Origin: Zygnema circumcarinatum
Lineage: Eukaryota; Streptophyta; Zygnematophyceae; Zygnematales; Zygnemataceae
Direction of reading: 5' to 3'
Assembly (NCBI GenBank): GCA_037447605.1
Contig: CM074809.1
Location: 547,189 to 592,905, forward strand
DNA length: 45,717 bases
Below are positions 23,626-36,799 of the stretch, piece by piece. Numbering within the stretch: the first letter of the stretch is position 1; each line of letters opens with the position of its first letter. The translations under genes were made by a program, and so were the position numbers. The notes under the pieces were generated by a model that did no database searches, was not told where the DNA came from, and saw nothing but the letters and a program-made list of their open reading frames with translations.

Positions 23626-25656
23626 TCAGGATAAGGATGGAGAGAAGGAGAGAGAAGGTGTGAGAGAGGTATGAGTCGCACTTGAACCGGCCACTTGTAC
23701 CGCTCCTTGCGACAAAGGGTAAGGCATTCCTTGCGAAGGATACGGAGCCGCTATGAAGTACTGGCCCGGTTGAAGCACAACCCCCTGCTGGACCACTGAA
23801 TGCTGTACAGGCTGCCCCATAGCATGCGAAGAAAATGCCATCTGAGGCTGAGGTTGCTGCTGCTGCTGCTGCTGCTGGTGCATGAAGTTTGGCTGCTGAA
23901 AAGAGAGTTGAATGTTGGAAGGGAGGGGGAGAGGCGAGAGAGGCACAGCAGGAGATGGAGGGTTCATGGGAGACATTTGAGGTTGTGGAGTGGCTGAAGT
24001 GGGGGCTAATGGAGTAGGTCCTGCTGCTTGGGAAATTGCAGGAGGCTGCGGAGTTAGTCCCTGCAAATGATATGTAGTTAAAGTTTGAGCTTGCTGCCCC
24101 ATTGCCGGCCTGAGATGCTGCTGTACGAACATGGTCTGTGCCCCAAACTGACTTGGATGTGGGCCTGGAGGAGGGCGAGGATTTGGTAACAACATCCCTT
24201 GCGCTTGCGTTTGCGTTTGTTGCATTTGTTGGTATTTTTGTTGTTGCTGTTCCTGTTGCTGCTGTTGTTGTGCAAACTGTTTCTGTGCTTCAGCTGTCGG
24301 CTCTGCACCTGCTTGGCTGCTTGATAATGATGGCCTCGGTGTTACAGAAGTCCCCGGGGTCCCTAGTATTGAGGAAGAGGGGGTCCCTGGAGGAGTTTCA
24401 AGCTGAGATCGCTGCTGTTGCTGTCCCGCCGATGACTGCGGAGCTGCATTCGGAATGGAGGGATGCGCGGTAACATAATGAACATTTTGTGCACTGCCCA
24501 CCACATACTGAGGAGGTGTGCCCACAGCGACATACGGCTGCTGTTGGGGCATAACCTGCCCTGAAGGAAATAAAATCTGTGTTCCCACGGGCGCCCCCAA
24601 TATAGAGGCCCCAGTTGAAGCTGGGCCAGCAAGCGCGCTTGAAGAAACAGGCATTTCAGATGCAAAAAAGTTGCCATTAGCAGAAGAGTATGCAGGAGTA
24701 CGCATCATTGTCTGCATTTGCTGCGGCGGTTGAGGATTTAGTGCTTGCGCGGGAGAGGAGAGGGCCATCGGAGACTGTGGTAGAGCAAACTGTCCTTGTG
24801 TCCATAGAGCCTTCCCAAGATCAGTTGAAGGACTACTCACATTTCCAGCTGAAAGCTGCCCCTGTCCCTGCCCTTGATTTTGACCTACCCCCCTCTGCTT
24901 TGAGCCCTCCCCAGCCAGCTTACAATACACCTGATGACCTGCAAGCATTTTGTGGGGCTCCAAAAGCGCCTTTTTTGCAGCTTCCACTGTCTGATACAGA
25001 ATCAACGCATACCCCTTTGACTTTTTTGACGCTCTATCAAACCCTATCGGCGGTTCTTCCAGCGAGCCGTACTCAGAAAACAAAGCTTCAACCTGCTCAA
25101 CTGTGCATTCTGCCGGCACGTTCCCTACATAGATTTTCCTCGGATCCCCTGCCTGCACTGCCCCTAGCTGAGGCCCTGCAGCTGCAAGCTGGAACATCAC
25201 CACCCTCCCATCTATAGTCTTGAAAGGCTCCTCTAAAGCAGCAAGGCACCCATCGATATGGCGGTACGTCACGAATCCGAACCCTCTCGACCTCCCTGTA
25301 TCCTTGTCAGAAATAACCATCCCCTCCTCTATTTCTCCATGCTCTGCAAATGCGGCTTTCAGCGTCTCGCTCACAGTCTCAAACCCTAATCCGCGTACGA
25401 AAAGCTTACGACTTCCCGGCTCCTTCCCTAAAAATGCACGCGCATTCTCCATCACGTCGCTATGCTGCCATGCCGCTTCAAGAAGGAGAGCCTCCAGCTG
25501 CTCCCTCGACAGCAGCGACATCACCTTCTTCATCGTCTCCTTCGACCCCGACCTTGGAGCGCCCTCCTGCTGACACGTGGCACCATTGTGGGCGGCCGCC
25601 ATGGCCGATCCATCCTCCAATTTGCGCTTCTTCACGTCCTCCTCCGCGTCCGCCAT
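23626..25656 (-). CDS. UBA2-like hnRNP protein: two RRMs and a Gln/Pro-rich tail
   Basis: Single-exon frame of 676 residues. The start at 25656 (MADAEEDVKKRKLEDG) is preferred over upstream in-frame codons because the preceding sequence is repeat-like leader and the ATG sits in GCCATGGC context. An N-terminal helical segment (MSLLSREQLEALLLEAAWQH) typical of UBP1-associated proteins precedes RRM1 (about 84-165; RNP2 KLFVRGL, RNP1 RGFGFVTY) and RRM2 (about 173-248; KIYVGNV, KGYALILY). The rest is low complexity: Gly-Gln repeats, then Gln/Pro/Met-rich prion-like sequence with several poly-Gln runs. Plant UBA2/AKIP1 proteins are nuclear RNA-binding proteins involved in mRNA stability and ABA and wound responses; function here is inferred from domain order. 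Confidence 0.9.
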   Translation of the reverse strand: MADAEEDVKKRKLEDGSAMAAAHNGATCQQEGAPRSGSKETMKKVMSLLSREQLEALLLEAAWQHSDVMENARAFLGKEPGSRKLFVRGLGFETVSETLKAAFAEHGEIEEGMVISDKDTGRSRGFGFVTYRHIDGCLAALEEPFKTIDGRVVMFQLAAAGPQLGAVQAGDPRKIYVGNVPAECTVEQVEALFSEYGSLEEPPIGFDRASKKSKGYALILYQTVEAAKKALLEPHKMLAGHQVYCKLAGEGSKQRGVGQNQGQGQGQLSAGNVSSPSTDLGKALWTQGQFALPQSPMALSSPAQALNPQPPQQMQTMMRTPAYSSANGNFFASEMPVSSSALAGPASTGASILGAPVGTQILFPSGQVMPQQQPYVAVGTPPQYVVGSAQNVHYVTAHPSIPNAAPQSSAGQQQQRSQLETPPGTPSSSILGTPGTSVTPRPSLSSSQAGAEPTAEAQKQFAQQQQQQEQQQQKYQQMQQTQTQAQGMLLPNPRPPPGPHPSQFGAQTMFVQQHLRPAMGQQAQTLTTYHLQGLTPQPPAISQAAGPTPLAPTSATPQPQMSPMNPPSPAVPLSPLPLPSNIQLSFQQPNFMHQQQQQQQQPQPQMAFSSHAMGQPVQHSVVQQGVVLQPGQYFIAAPYPSQGMPYPLSQGAVQVAGSSATHTSLTPSLSFSPSLS

Positions 25657-26129
25657 GGCTGCCTGCTCGCTCACTTCCTGCAAGCCCTCTCCTTCTATGC
25701 TAAAGCTTGACCTTGCAACAAGGCTTGTCTGTATCGTATTGCCAAATACGATATATTCCAATATACTATATCGTATTGTCAAACGATATACTGGAGACGT
25801 ATCGGTAAACAAACCCTAACTGCGGCTGCATGCGCCCATCCGCACGCTCAAGCCGCCCTCGCGCGCCACGTGGCGCCGCCCTGTCCCCTCGGCCCCCCCG
25901 CCTCCCCAGGGTTCAGCGGCGGCCCTTAACCCTAAACCCCCGGGCGGGGGGGGGGAGGGAGGGGAGGCCTCTGCTTTCCCCGCCGCCACGCGCGGTGCCG
26001 CGTGGCATGTGCGCGCTCGGCCCCACAGCGTGCGGGAGGAGACGGAGAGGGAGAGGAAGAGGGAGGGCCCTTCGCCTGCTGCCTGCCGCCGCGCCGCTGG
26101 CCGAGGGGAGGCCCTACGGAGTGCTGGCC
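25657..26129. promoter_or_regulatory. GC-rich putative bidirectional promoter (UBA2-like / RRM protein)
   Basis: The two genes are transcribed divergently from this ~470-base interval. It is GC-rich, contains a GCCACGTGGC G-box palindrome near 25865-25874 and an AACCCTAAACCC telobox-like motif near 25927-25938. No TATA box stands out. Promoter function is inferred from position. Confidence 0.4.
25725..25806. repeat. TATCGTAT/ATACGATA palindromic cluster upstream of the UBA2-like gene
   Basis: GTATCGTATT, ATACGATATA, TATATCGTATT and ACGATATA alternate in 80 bases, forming small palindromes. The same word family occurs inside the nested TIR element at 14190-14300 and 15060-15095, so this may be the trace of a related insertion in the UBA2-like leader/promoter. 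Confidence 0.6.
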
Positions 26130-29100
26130 ATGGCGCCGCATTCGCTGCCCTACGTGCAGCTGCCGGGGAGCTGCTTCCCGGCGGGGGGGGGAGGGGGAGT
26201 GGGAGGGGGGGGGNNNNNNNNNNGGAAGGGAAGGGGGGAGGAGGGGAGTGGGGGTGGGGGGGAGGTGGGGGAGCGGGTGCTTGTGGGGGACCACGTGGCG
26301 AGATGAGAGCCGGAGTTCGTCAAGTTGGGTGACGGAGGAGTGGGGGAGAGGGTCGATGATGCAGCAGAGGCGGCGGACGGGGAGGGGGAGCAGTGTGGTA
26401 AGTAGGAGGGGAGGGAGACGGGGAGGGAGTGAGGAGGGAGGGGGGAGGGGACGGGGCTAGGGAGAGAGGAGGAGGGAGAAGGGGTGAGGAAATAGTGGAA
26501 GGGGAGAGAAGTGTGAGAGTGGGAGGAGGAGGAGGTGGAAGAGGGGAAGGGGTGATGGTGGGGAATTCCTCATTAGCATTGTTGAATTGACCGAGTTAAC
26601 GATGTGAAACAAGTTGCTGCTTTTTGGTAGCTATTGAGGCATTTTTTTCTTTGTGCATGAACGTTAAAAGTCTAGTCGATGCTTAGGGAATAATGGACCG
26701 CCAGTGCGTGAATATATTTACGAATGCTTTTTTTTTTCTTGTTTATGTGGATTTTGGCAGGAACATGCATTCCAAACGAGTTCGCATCGTCATCAGAGGT
26801 TGAGAGACGGCCGAGTTCGTGCAGCCATGCAGAGTGGAAGCGATCCAGCAGTAAGCTGGAGGAGAGAGGGAGATGGAAGGGGAGGGGCGAGGGAGGTACG
26901 GATGGAATATGAGGGGGCTGTGCAAGGGGGTGAAACAAAGCGGGAGAGAATGAGAGGCTTTGGAGGACAGCGGGAGGGTGTGGATTATTCGCTGGAGACT
27001 AAGCTGTTAGAAGAGATTGAGAGTGAGAGGAAAGGGGACAAGGGAACAGAGACAAAGAGGAAGGAGAAGACGGAGCGTGCGGGCAATTCGAAGTCAGAAA
27101 TCGCAAGAAGAAAGAAGCAAGGTTAGTTTAATTATGGAAGCTTAGACCAGACTTTGCCATTTTGGGGAGGCGAGAGTAATTAGCGTTGAAAACGTTTGTG
27201 TTTAAGACAAGGAGTTGGTGGTGTTCCGGGCGAATCGGTAGAACTTTTCCGTAGATACATGTGTATATCTATTTGAATAGAACTTGTTTTGAATATTCAT
27301 GTGTATCTCTATTGAATGTTGAATAGAATTCTCACTGCAGTCGCGAGTTTGGGGCGGAAGGGATTCAGAGGATGTGAGTCCTCCGGGAGTGCAGGTTTGG
27401 GTGGGGAATCTTCCTCGAAAAAGAAATGTTGCGAGGGACCTCCGAGCAGCCATAGATGGAGTTGGGGGGCTTTTACATATTCGCGCAGTGGAGAAGGGTT
27501 CAGAAAAGACCAGGGAACCAACCTGCGTTGGATTCGCCTTTCTTACATTCTCGGATGACGGAAGCGCTAACAGGTAAAATGCTTGAAATGGATAAATGGT
27601 GTGTAAATCTTGCTTATCTATCTCCACAAAACTTCACGTAGTCTGCTTTCGAGACGTTTCGATAGTGATTGAGTAGTGGTAGTTATGTCCACGTAAGAAT
27701 CATGAGAACACACTTGAAATGGAGTGGATTCGTGTCGTTGTTCTTAATCCAATGCGCGTGTTGTTTGAACAGATCATCAGGAAGAGAGAATGAGAGAGGG
27801 CCTGAGGGTTTCGTCTTCCAAAAAACTTCTGCCATATTGACAAGCTGTTGGCCCCTGAAATTGCTGCAGATTCATTTCGGCGTTTAACGGATACAAGGTT
27901 CAATTTGGCAAAGTCGAAAAGCCCCTCATTTGCCAGCTCGCAGAATCATTAGGGGGGGGGGGGGCTCCGCCAGCTGGCGGAGGTCGTCCCTCTGTTCTCG
28001 ATGGATTTCGAGAGGCAGAAGAAGGGAAGTATGTTGCTGGAAGTTCAAGAGCAAGAAAGGTTCAAAGAGGGGAGATAAAGTCAGCTGAAGCCTATAACAT
28101 GCCTATGTCAGTTCCAGGGGGACGCACTGTTTCGAGGCTTTCAGTGAGGGAAAAAACAAAGGAGCTTCCTATCGCCCCTGTTTTGGAAGCTCCAAGTGAT
28201 ATACGGCTATCTGGTAGAGTAGTAGAAGAAGTTCAGGAGGGAGTGTATGCAGGGAGAGATGAGGTAGGGTTAGGGAAAGCTCTGGAGACTGTAAAGAAAG
28301 CAGTGAGAGAGGCGGAAGAAGACATACGGAAGGAGATTGCTTCAAAGAGGCGGCAGCAAGAGGGTTTTGGAAGCAATGGGCAAACGGCAGTATGGAACAA
28401 TGTAGAGTTTGAGGATGATGATGCGGTTGACGCGGAGCTCACTCGACAGAAACGCAGTGGGAGGAGATTTGCAAACTTGGAGGTAGTAGAGGAGGAGGAT
28501 GATGGGGCAGAAGGGGATATTGAGGAAGGTCTGGAAGAGGACGATGCAGAAGACGATGGATGGCTGGGGTCTGAAGTGGGATCAAGTTCTGCCACACCTG
28601 CGGATTTCAATGCTTTTGAGCCAATGGAGGAAAATGAGAAGAGAGAGAGGGAGGGATTGGTGAAGGGAAAGGAGGTGTTTGGTAGTGGGAAGAAGGGGAA
28701 GGGAAGTCGGAATAAGCAGTTAGGAGAGGAAGGTGAGGAAAGAAGAATCAAGTCAGGAAATGCCAATGGAAGAGCTAAGAAAGAAAGGCCGAAGAGAGCA
28801 CCTATTGACGATGAGGAGTCATCATCAGAGCAAGTGACAATTCTAGTGAACAGAAAAGTAACGGGAGAGGAAGTCAGGGTGAGGCGCAAAGAATCTTTGG
28901 AGGATGAAGGGGATTCAAGAAGTGAAGGAGACGACGGAGAAGGTGCTGTAGGCTCACGTGCAGGGAATCGTGAGAATTCGCTGCGAGGTAGGGAAGTAGA
29001 AGTCAGTGGAGTGAATAGGTCAGGGGAAATTGAGATTCAAGCAGGAGAGGAAGAGGATGAGAAAGAAGGGAGACAGTCTGTACAACAAGGAGAGGAAGAA

Positions 29101-29406
29101 GGAGATGAAATAAGCAGGCGAATAGCTGCGTTGGAGTTGCGTTTGGCTGCCGCGTTGAAGACCAAACGTTTTGTGGATGATGATGAGGATGACGACGAGT
29201 CGGATGATGATGAAGATGAAAGTGCTCCTAATGAGAAGGCTTTGGCTAGGAAGTCAAGGAGGAAGGCGGCTGTGAAGGTGCCCCGAAGCAAGGCAAATGA
29301 GGCGAAAGAAGGGAAGAAAGACAGCGTTGGGACTTCCAAGGAGGGGAGTTCCAAAGCCACTTCAAAACCTCGGTATTACCACTTTACGATAACTAACTCT
29401 GAATGA
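26130..29406 (+). CDS. Single-RRM protein with long acidic, charged tail (plastid-RRM-like)
   Basis: Supported exons are 26761-27121, 27369-27573 and 27870-29406; phases match at both joins. The RRM is split between the last two: VQVWVGNLPRKRNVARDLR, then CVGFAFLTFSDDGSANR and FISAFNGYKVQFGKVEKPL. Before it lies a charged Arg/Glu-rich exon; after it come some 430 residues of Glu/Asp/Lys/Ser-rich sequence with acidic clusters, ending RYYHFTITNSE. A first exon 26130-26397 is plausible: an ATG (MAPHSLPYVQLPGSCF) and a strong GTAAGT donor at 26398, but ten N residues interrupt it and the frame across the gap is unknown. The RRM resembles plant organellar single-RRM proteins whose domain also ends FGKV; the acidic tail is atypical. 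Exact role unknown. Frame through exon 3 depends on a 13-G run at 27952-27964. Confidence 0.7.
26214..26223. other. Assembly gap (10 N)
   Basis: Ten undetermined bases inside a purine/G-rich stretch (26181-26275). Sequencing dropout at G-rich DNA is the simple explanation. The true length is unknown, so the reading frame of the overlapping first exon cannot be checked. Confidence 1.
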
Positions 29407-30360
29407 GATCAAGTCAATGAAGGATGGCGTCTTAATAGAACTGTCACGTAAAAATTGGGTCTTCCTCTTTCAGTTTTTAATCATGATAAACTGTTAAGAG
29501 ATCGTTTCAGCTGTATCAGGGCGAGAGACTGACTGTGGAAATTCCCGTTGTTTGTCTCCTCAGGAAGCAGAAGTCCAATCAGCAACTCCTCGGCCAGGTT
29601 CTGGCAAAATATGGAAACCGAAGTGAGGACTGAATTCCATGAGGCGCAAAGCAGGCCTTTCTTTTCAGTCTTTGATGGAGTCAAGGCCTTCGTCCTCATG
29701 CCTCGAGGCTCCATGTGCCATGTTTCCGCTCCATCCGTACAATTTTTGCAAGCGGCAACCTTTGTTTTACATGTTGTTTCGATTGGAGGAACGGCTGCGT
29801 GTTGTACAATGAATAAGCAGCACGCGGACGGGAGGCTCGAAAGTTTGCCATTTCACGCAGCCTTTTCATGTAAATTCTTGCTCTTTGTGCTCGCTAAAGT
29901 GTAGGCAATGCTGTATTTGTACGCAAACATTCCTCCATGCCTGGATGCCCTTTGGCTAGGAGGGGGATGCATTTAACTCAGAGGAGGTTGCCTTTAGCTC
30001 AGCGGGTGCTTTCAGGTGTTTCAGAGACAACCACCAAGCAGCTCTTCTTATCTGCCTTAAAACCCAACATACTAAGAAGCATGAAATGCCTTCGTATTCA
30101 AATTTACATCCATCAGTGCTGCTGCTCCCGACTCCATGTCTGTTACTGTCAAAGCTGATGTTCTCATGCTGCCAACCTCAATAATAGCTGAACACTTAAC
30201 AGAATTCTACTGAAAGGATGAAGTCATTTTTTTAAAAGAGAGCCTCCTTAGTACATCCCTTCTTCACTGCCACACTGAAGACTATTGCTTGTTTGCTTCG
30301 CAAACTGTACCAGCTGCTCCCTCCCTCCTCCCTCGCTCCCTCCCTCACTCATTCCCTTAG
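29407..30360. other. Tail-to-tail intergenic region
   Basis: Between the stop codons of the RRM protein (+) and NIP30 homologue (-). A 118-codon frame at 29548-29904 (+) has no recognisable content. No RNA gene was found, although a tRNA-like D-arm word (TTAGCTCAGCGGG) occurs near 29994. Confidence 0.45.
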
Positions 30361-32584
<2,224 letters not shown>

Positions 32585-33644
32585 GGCTGCGACTCCACCC
32601 ACGCACTCGCCCCTGCCTGAGAGAGAGACAGCTGCGCAGCAGAAAAATCTCACAGTAGAAGACCCGACAGCTCCAAAAAAATATGGGTGATGGGCACAGA
32701 GAAAGCAGAGAGAGAGAGGGAGAAAGAGAAAATGAGAGAGCGCCACTCCCTGTGATCTCCGTACGTTCGATACACTCATGTACGGACTACATGCCCTTCC
32801 AGTTTGACGGATTTCTTTAAGTATTTAGATGCACAGCAAACTGCGCAGAGATAACTAATGCTTCCATGTGAGTCGTTGAACTTCTCACATGGAAATGTGT
32901 TGAGTTGATGAGTCACGTGACACGTGTCAATCTGTGCCGAGTCAGCAGAGATGCTGCCAGCAGGGAGAGGGAGAAAGGGAGAGCGAGAGGAAGAGGATGC
33001 TCTCTCTCCCTTTCTTCCTCAATAGGGCGAGGTTTGCAACTCTCATTTTTCCCAATTGTTTCCGCAGCGATTGCAGTGCTGCTGCGCCCGCGTCCTCCTC
33101 CAGTGGGCTCAGCTTTGTTTTGGAGCCAATTCTTGGCGGGCACTCGGACGAGAGGAGAAGAAAGAGCGTGTTTTTTTCGTTGAGCGTGAAACCCTCTGCA
33201 ATCACAATTCTCTGTCAGTAGGACGGCTCTGGAGCCAATCAGCTGAAGGTGGGAAGCAAGTGACCGCCCCGTTCCCTCTCTCTCCTCTCTCACTCTCTCT
33301 CCCTCTCTCGCCCTCTCTCTCTTTCTCACTCTCTCCCACAGACTTTCTTTCAGAAGCATTCGTTTCTCCTCTCGTTTTCATTCTATTTTGTGCTGTCACT
33401 TTCTCTCCATACGAAGAAATTGATACTGCTCGTAAAGAAGTTACAAGAAGAAATAGCGTTCGCAATTCTGTATTCCATCAATTTTAAGTTCGTTTATTTT
33501 TCTCAGCACTTACAGCTTGCTTAAAATTTATAAAAACTCAAAAAATTAGCTTCTATAAGCAGGCTTGTCCAGAATTCATCCATCCATCTACTATCCATAT
33601 TTCTCCCTTTCTCCCCGAAGAGAATTGACCTCCCGCTCCTCTAA

Positions 33645-33676
<32 letters not shown>

Positions 33677-33815
33677 CTCCTCGCCCTCCCCCCCTCCTCT
33701 TCTCTTTCTCTCTCCTCGCCCCCTCTCCTTTCCTTGTCCGTGCTGAAGTTTACTCAGCTGCTTATCTGTTCTACTGCTTTTCCAGGGCGGCGGAGGCCCT
33801 TCCGTCTCCTCCTCG
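32585..33815. promoter_or_regulatory. Divergent promoter interval (NIP30 homologue / CBS protein)
   Basis: The two start codons point away from each other across 1.2 kb. The interval includes CACGTG-like words near 32912-32925 (TCACGTGACACGTGTC), GA/CT tracts at 32700-32735, 33275-33340 and 33640-33725, the last lying in the probable leader of the CBS gene. No extra coding sequence is supported. Confidence 0.4.
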
Positions 33816-34720
33816 ATGTCGGCGATGGCTCAGACTTTGATGACCACAACTTTGGGAGCGCTTGTTGCGAGCAAGCGTGACCTCATTTCTATTCCCGATA
33901 CTTCCACAGTCAGAGAAGCGCTGAAGGTATGAGGTTGAACTCAACAAAAGTTTTGATTTCTGAATGGTTTGTGAGGTTTTTGCACTCTGACAAAAGCATT
34001 GACATTGACTGGGAGTAAAGAAAGGAAAGAGTGAAAGTAAGAAAAAAAGAGAGAAGAACGTTTGGAGAGAAAAGAAATAAAATGAAAGCAGATTTTACTC
34101 ATTTTCTTCTTTAAAATATCTCATGTGCGCACCAGACTCTTTAAGCTAGTATTCTAAAGTACGAAAATTGTACAAACGACATCCCCCCACGACTCTCTTT
34201 ACCTGCGAGGCAATTCGACTAAATCAGATGCAAATCGAAGATCTCTATACGCTAGCAATTTTTTGCGAATCTCGTTGTAAGGAGACTGGGCACCATATGT
34301 TGCTTTCTATATATGGAAGACCTATTCGAGAATGAAGGCTAATTTTTTTCTGACACCTCCTCCTCTGGGAGAATGGCTTCTTCTTCAGGTGATGCAGGAC
34401 AACAATATTTTGGCAGTACCTGTGTCAGCTCCTGTGGGCAAGTGGTTGGGGGCGGGGGGCTCTACTGTGGTGGAAGGAAACCGACAATACATTGTGAGTT
34501 TTAGGACTTTTTGTTTCACCTGACAGGAAATTTTGTTTGTGTTTTGGCAATGTTGTGGTGTACACTGACGTGTTTTATGGTGGAAGATGAGAAGTTTCCA
34601 TCTCCTTCTGCCCTATCTGAGCTGGTGCTCCTTGTCTTGCTGCAATTGATATCCTCTGATGCATGATTGATGTGAATACGTCGCATGATCTGTCATCTGA
34701 TGTGTGGTGGTATGCGTATG

Positions 34721-34788
<68 letters not shown>

Positions 34789-35984
34789 TTGATGATGATG
34801 TTGATGATGTGCTGTAATGTGATGGAGGATGCCTTGTGCTGCAGGGCTTTCTCAGCGCCTTGGACCTTGTGCTGCATCTGGGAGAAGGAAATGGTGTTTT
34901 GGAGCATTCGCTATCACTACCAGTAACGCATCTTATTGGGCACTCAAATGAAGGAATGTCTCTTTGGGTTATGGGCTCTGAAACATTGTAAGTTGTGTTC
35001 GTCCCATTCGCTCATTCGACGATCGTCTCCTTCTTCTTAGGCGTATGCATTCATGCTCACATTGACATTGACTATGTGCAAGTGAAAACTGGAGGAGTTC
35101 ACTCCTATCTCATTTGTGCGAAACGTTTCACCTTCAATATATGCACCAATTGTAGTTCAGATTCTGAAGGTTTACACGTTGTGTTACAGGTTGTTCGATG
35201 CAATGGAGCCCATGAGCAAAGGAGTGCACCGGATATTAGTGTCCACAACTCCCCCGGGCTCATCTCTCTCTAAGCTGCGACTCCTCTCACAGACTGATGT
35301 TGCCCGATTTCTGCTCCAATGCATCGATGACTTGGGCCCAGGAACAGGTCGGCCTTTACAGGAATTGGGTCTGGCCAGTACCATGCTGCCACCTGTCAGC
35401 GTCACGCCCTCCACCCCCATTCTGCAGGCTTGTCGGGTAATACGACAAATGGGAAAAGCCAATGCTGTGGCTGTTGTGTTGCCAAAGGAGGGGGAGGAGG
35501 AGGAGGAGGAGGGAGGAGCAGGCGGGAGAGTGGGAGGGAAACTCGTTGGGACTTTGTCTGCGAGTGATTTTCGAGGGGTCAACGAGTCGATGTTGGGGAG
35601 GTTGCCTCGGATGCAGGTGAGGCGAGGCCGCCCCTGAGGGAGGTAGGGAGGTAGGGAGGGAGGGAGGGAGGGAGGGAGGGGATCGTAGGAGAAGGAAGCA
35701 GAAGTTTGGCTTTGTGGGTTCTTTTTTTCTCAATTGGGTTCTTGTGCTTTGTTTCTGATCAGGTGATGGATTTCTTGAGAGAAGTTTCCGGTGTAGACGT
35801 GGTACGGCCTCCCGTGACTTGTCGGCCATCCGCTCCTCTAGCAGAGGTTCTGGCCAACGCCATCACAACAAAGGTCCACCGCGTGTGGATCACAGATCAA
35901 GGTGGATCCGCGATTGGTGTTGTCACGCTCACTGACATCATAAGTGCGGCGCGTGCGCTCATCTCGCAATCCGCAACTTCTTGA
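33816..35984 (+). CDS. CBS-domain protein, CBSX5/CBSX6-like
   Basis: Five exons, 33816-33926, 34389-34493, 34845-34987, 35190-35616 and 35763-35984, join in phase to 335 residues. The start is ATGTCGGCGATGGC at 33816; the second Met three codons later is an alternative. CBS signatures: DLISIPDTSTVREALKVMQDNN...LAVPV, a GFLSALDLVLHL end of the first unit, GVHRILVSTT and LLSQTDVARFLLQ, a third unit with PSTPILQACRVIRQMGKANAVAVV ... GTLSASDFRGV, and a last unit with RPSAPLAEVLANAITTKVHRVWITD...GVVTLTDIISAA. Four CBS motifs make two Bateman modules, as in plant SNF4-like CBSX proteins, which bind adenosine ligands and regulate partner enzymes. A Glu/Gly-rich insert (about residue 230) interrupts the third unit. 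The GAT-repeat microsatellite lies in the second intron. Confidence 0.87.
34720..34810 (+). repeat. (GAT)n trinucleotide repeat in a CBS-gene intron
   Basis: About 29 GAT/ATG units with two GTT-type variants near the end. Situated in the intron between 34493 and 34845, a few tens of bases upstream of the acceptor. Gives artefactual poly-Met or poly-Ile frames. Confidence 0.95.
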
Positions 35985-36799
35985 ACCCAATTCAAAAAGA
36001 CGGCCTTTACGGTCTCCACTTGCAACTCTAAATTTTGCCTCGCAGGGAGAAACTACGGCGAGTGTGAGTGAGTCAAAGCGAAAAATATCAACTTAGGCAT
36101 GAATTTGTACAGCGGCTTGAGAGTAGGACAGATGTTGGTTGATATCTGTACGGTCCTTTACAAGAAGCAATCTCCTCTAAGGCTCGCTTTGTCCTTGGCG
36201 GATCTCATGATGCTTCATAAAAGGATTTCTGTAATTTCTATATGAGTTTAAGCTAACCATGTGAGCCATGCATGACGCTCGCAAGCTGTTACCATGTTGA
36301 GAATTCCATCCACAAATCGAGCGTTACGATGCCCGCAAACCCACACAGCGGAAAGTTGGACCCACCGAATTCAGCCCGTTTGCGGCATTCAAGGCTTGGC
36401 CAGCGTGGCATTCGTAGCCCACGTGGTTGCCACGTGGTTGCCACGTGGTATCGCGCAATTGGCACACGTGTTTTCTAGTCAACGTTTTGCAAGAGGGGGT
36501 TGTTCGGGAGAGATTTGAAACCTCTCTCGTTACGCCACGTCGTCTTGGCAATGGGCTTTATCTCATGGTCCACTTGCAAACAACCCGTGTCCTTCAAGCA
36601 CCTCAACCCTTCAAGCTACGTGAAAATAACACCCCACTACAAGCCCAACACTTCCCACTATCTTTTAGGCCCAAAGAAAGGTAGCCACTTTGCAATGCGA
36701 GTCACGATAAGGTTAATGACCTACCAAAACTATTCCCCTTTTATAATATGAGTATGTGATGTCACATTCTCATGTTGACAGGCCATACCAAGGCATATG
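35985..36799. other. Downstream region of the CBS gene; no gene seen
   Basis: Probably 3' UTR followed by intergenic sequence. Contains the G-box cluster at 36419-36449 and short unrecognised frames. Confidence 0.4.
36419..36449. promoter_or_regulatory. Three G-box (CACGTGG) motifs in an 11-base period
   Basis: CCACGTGGTTG is repeated nearly three times, with CACGTGG at 36420, 36431 and 36442, and another CACACGTGT follows near 36464. CACGTGG is the core bound by bZIP and bHLH factors in plants and an ABRE. The spacing of about one helical turn would put sites on the same DNA face. No gene start is nearby, so function is uncertain. Confidence 0.5.

Noticed and set aside
29985-30040. tRNA-like D-arm word TTAGCTCAGCGGG
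   Set aside because: No T-arm (GGTTCRA) or acceptor stem at the right distance.
34575-34926. Poly-Met and poly-Ile frames
   Set aside because: Translation of the GAT repeat inside a CBS-gene intron.
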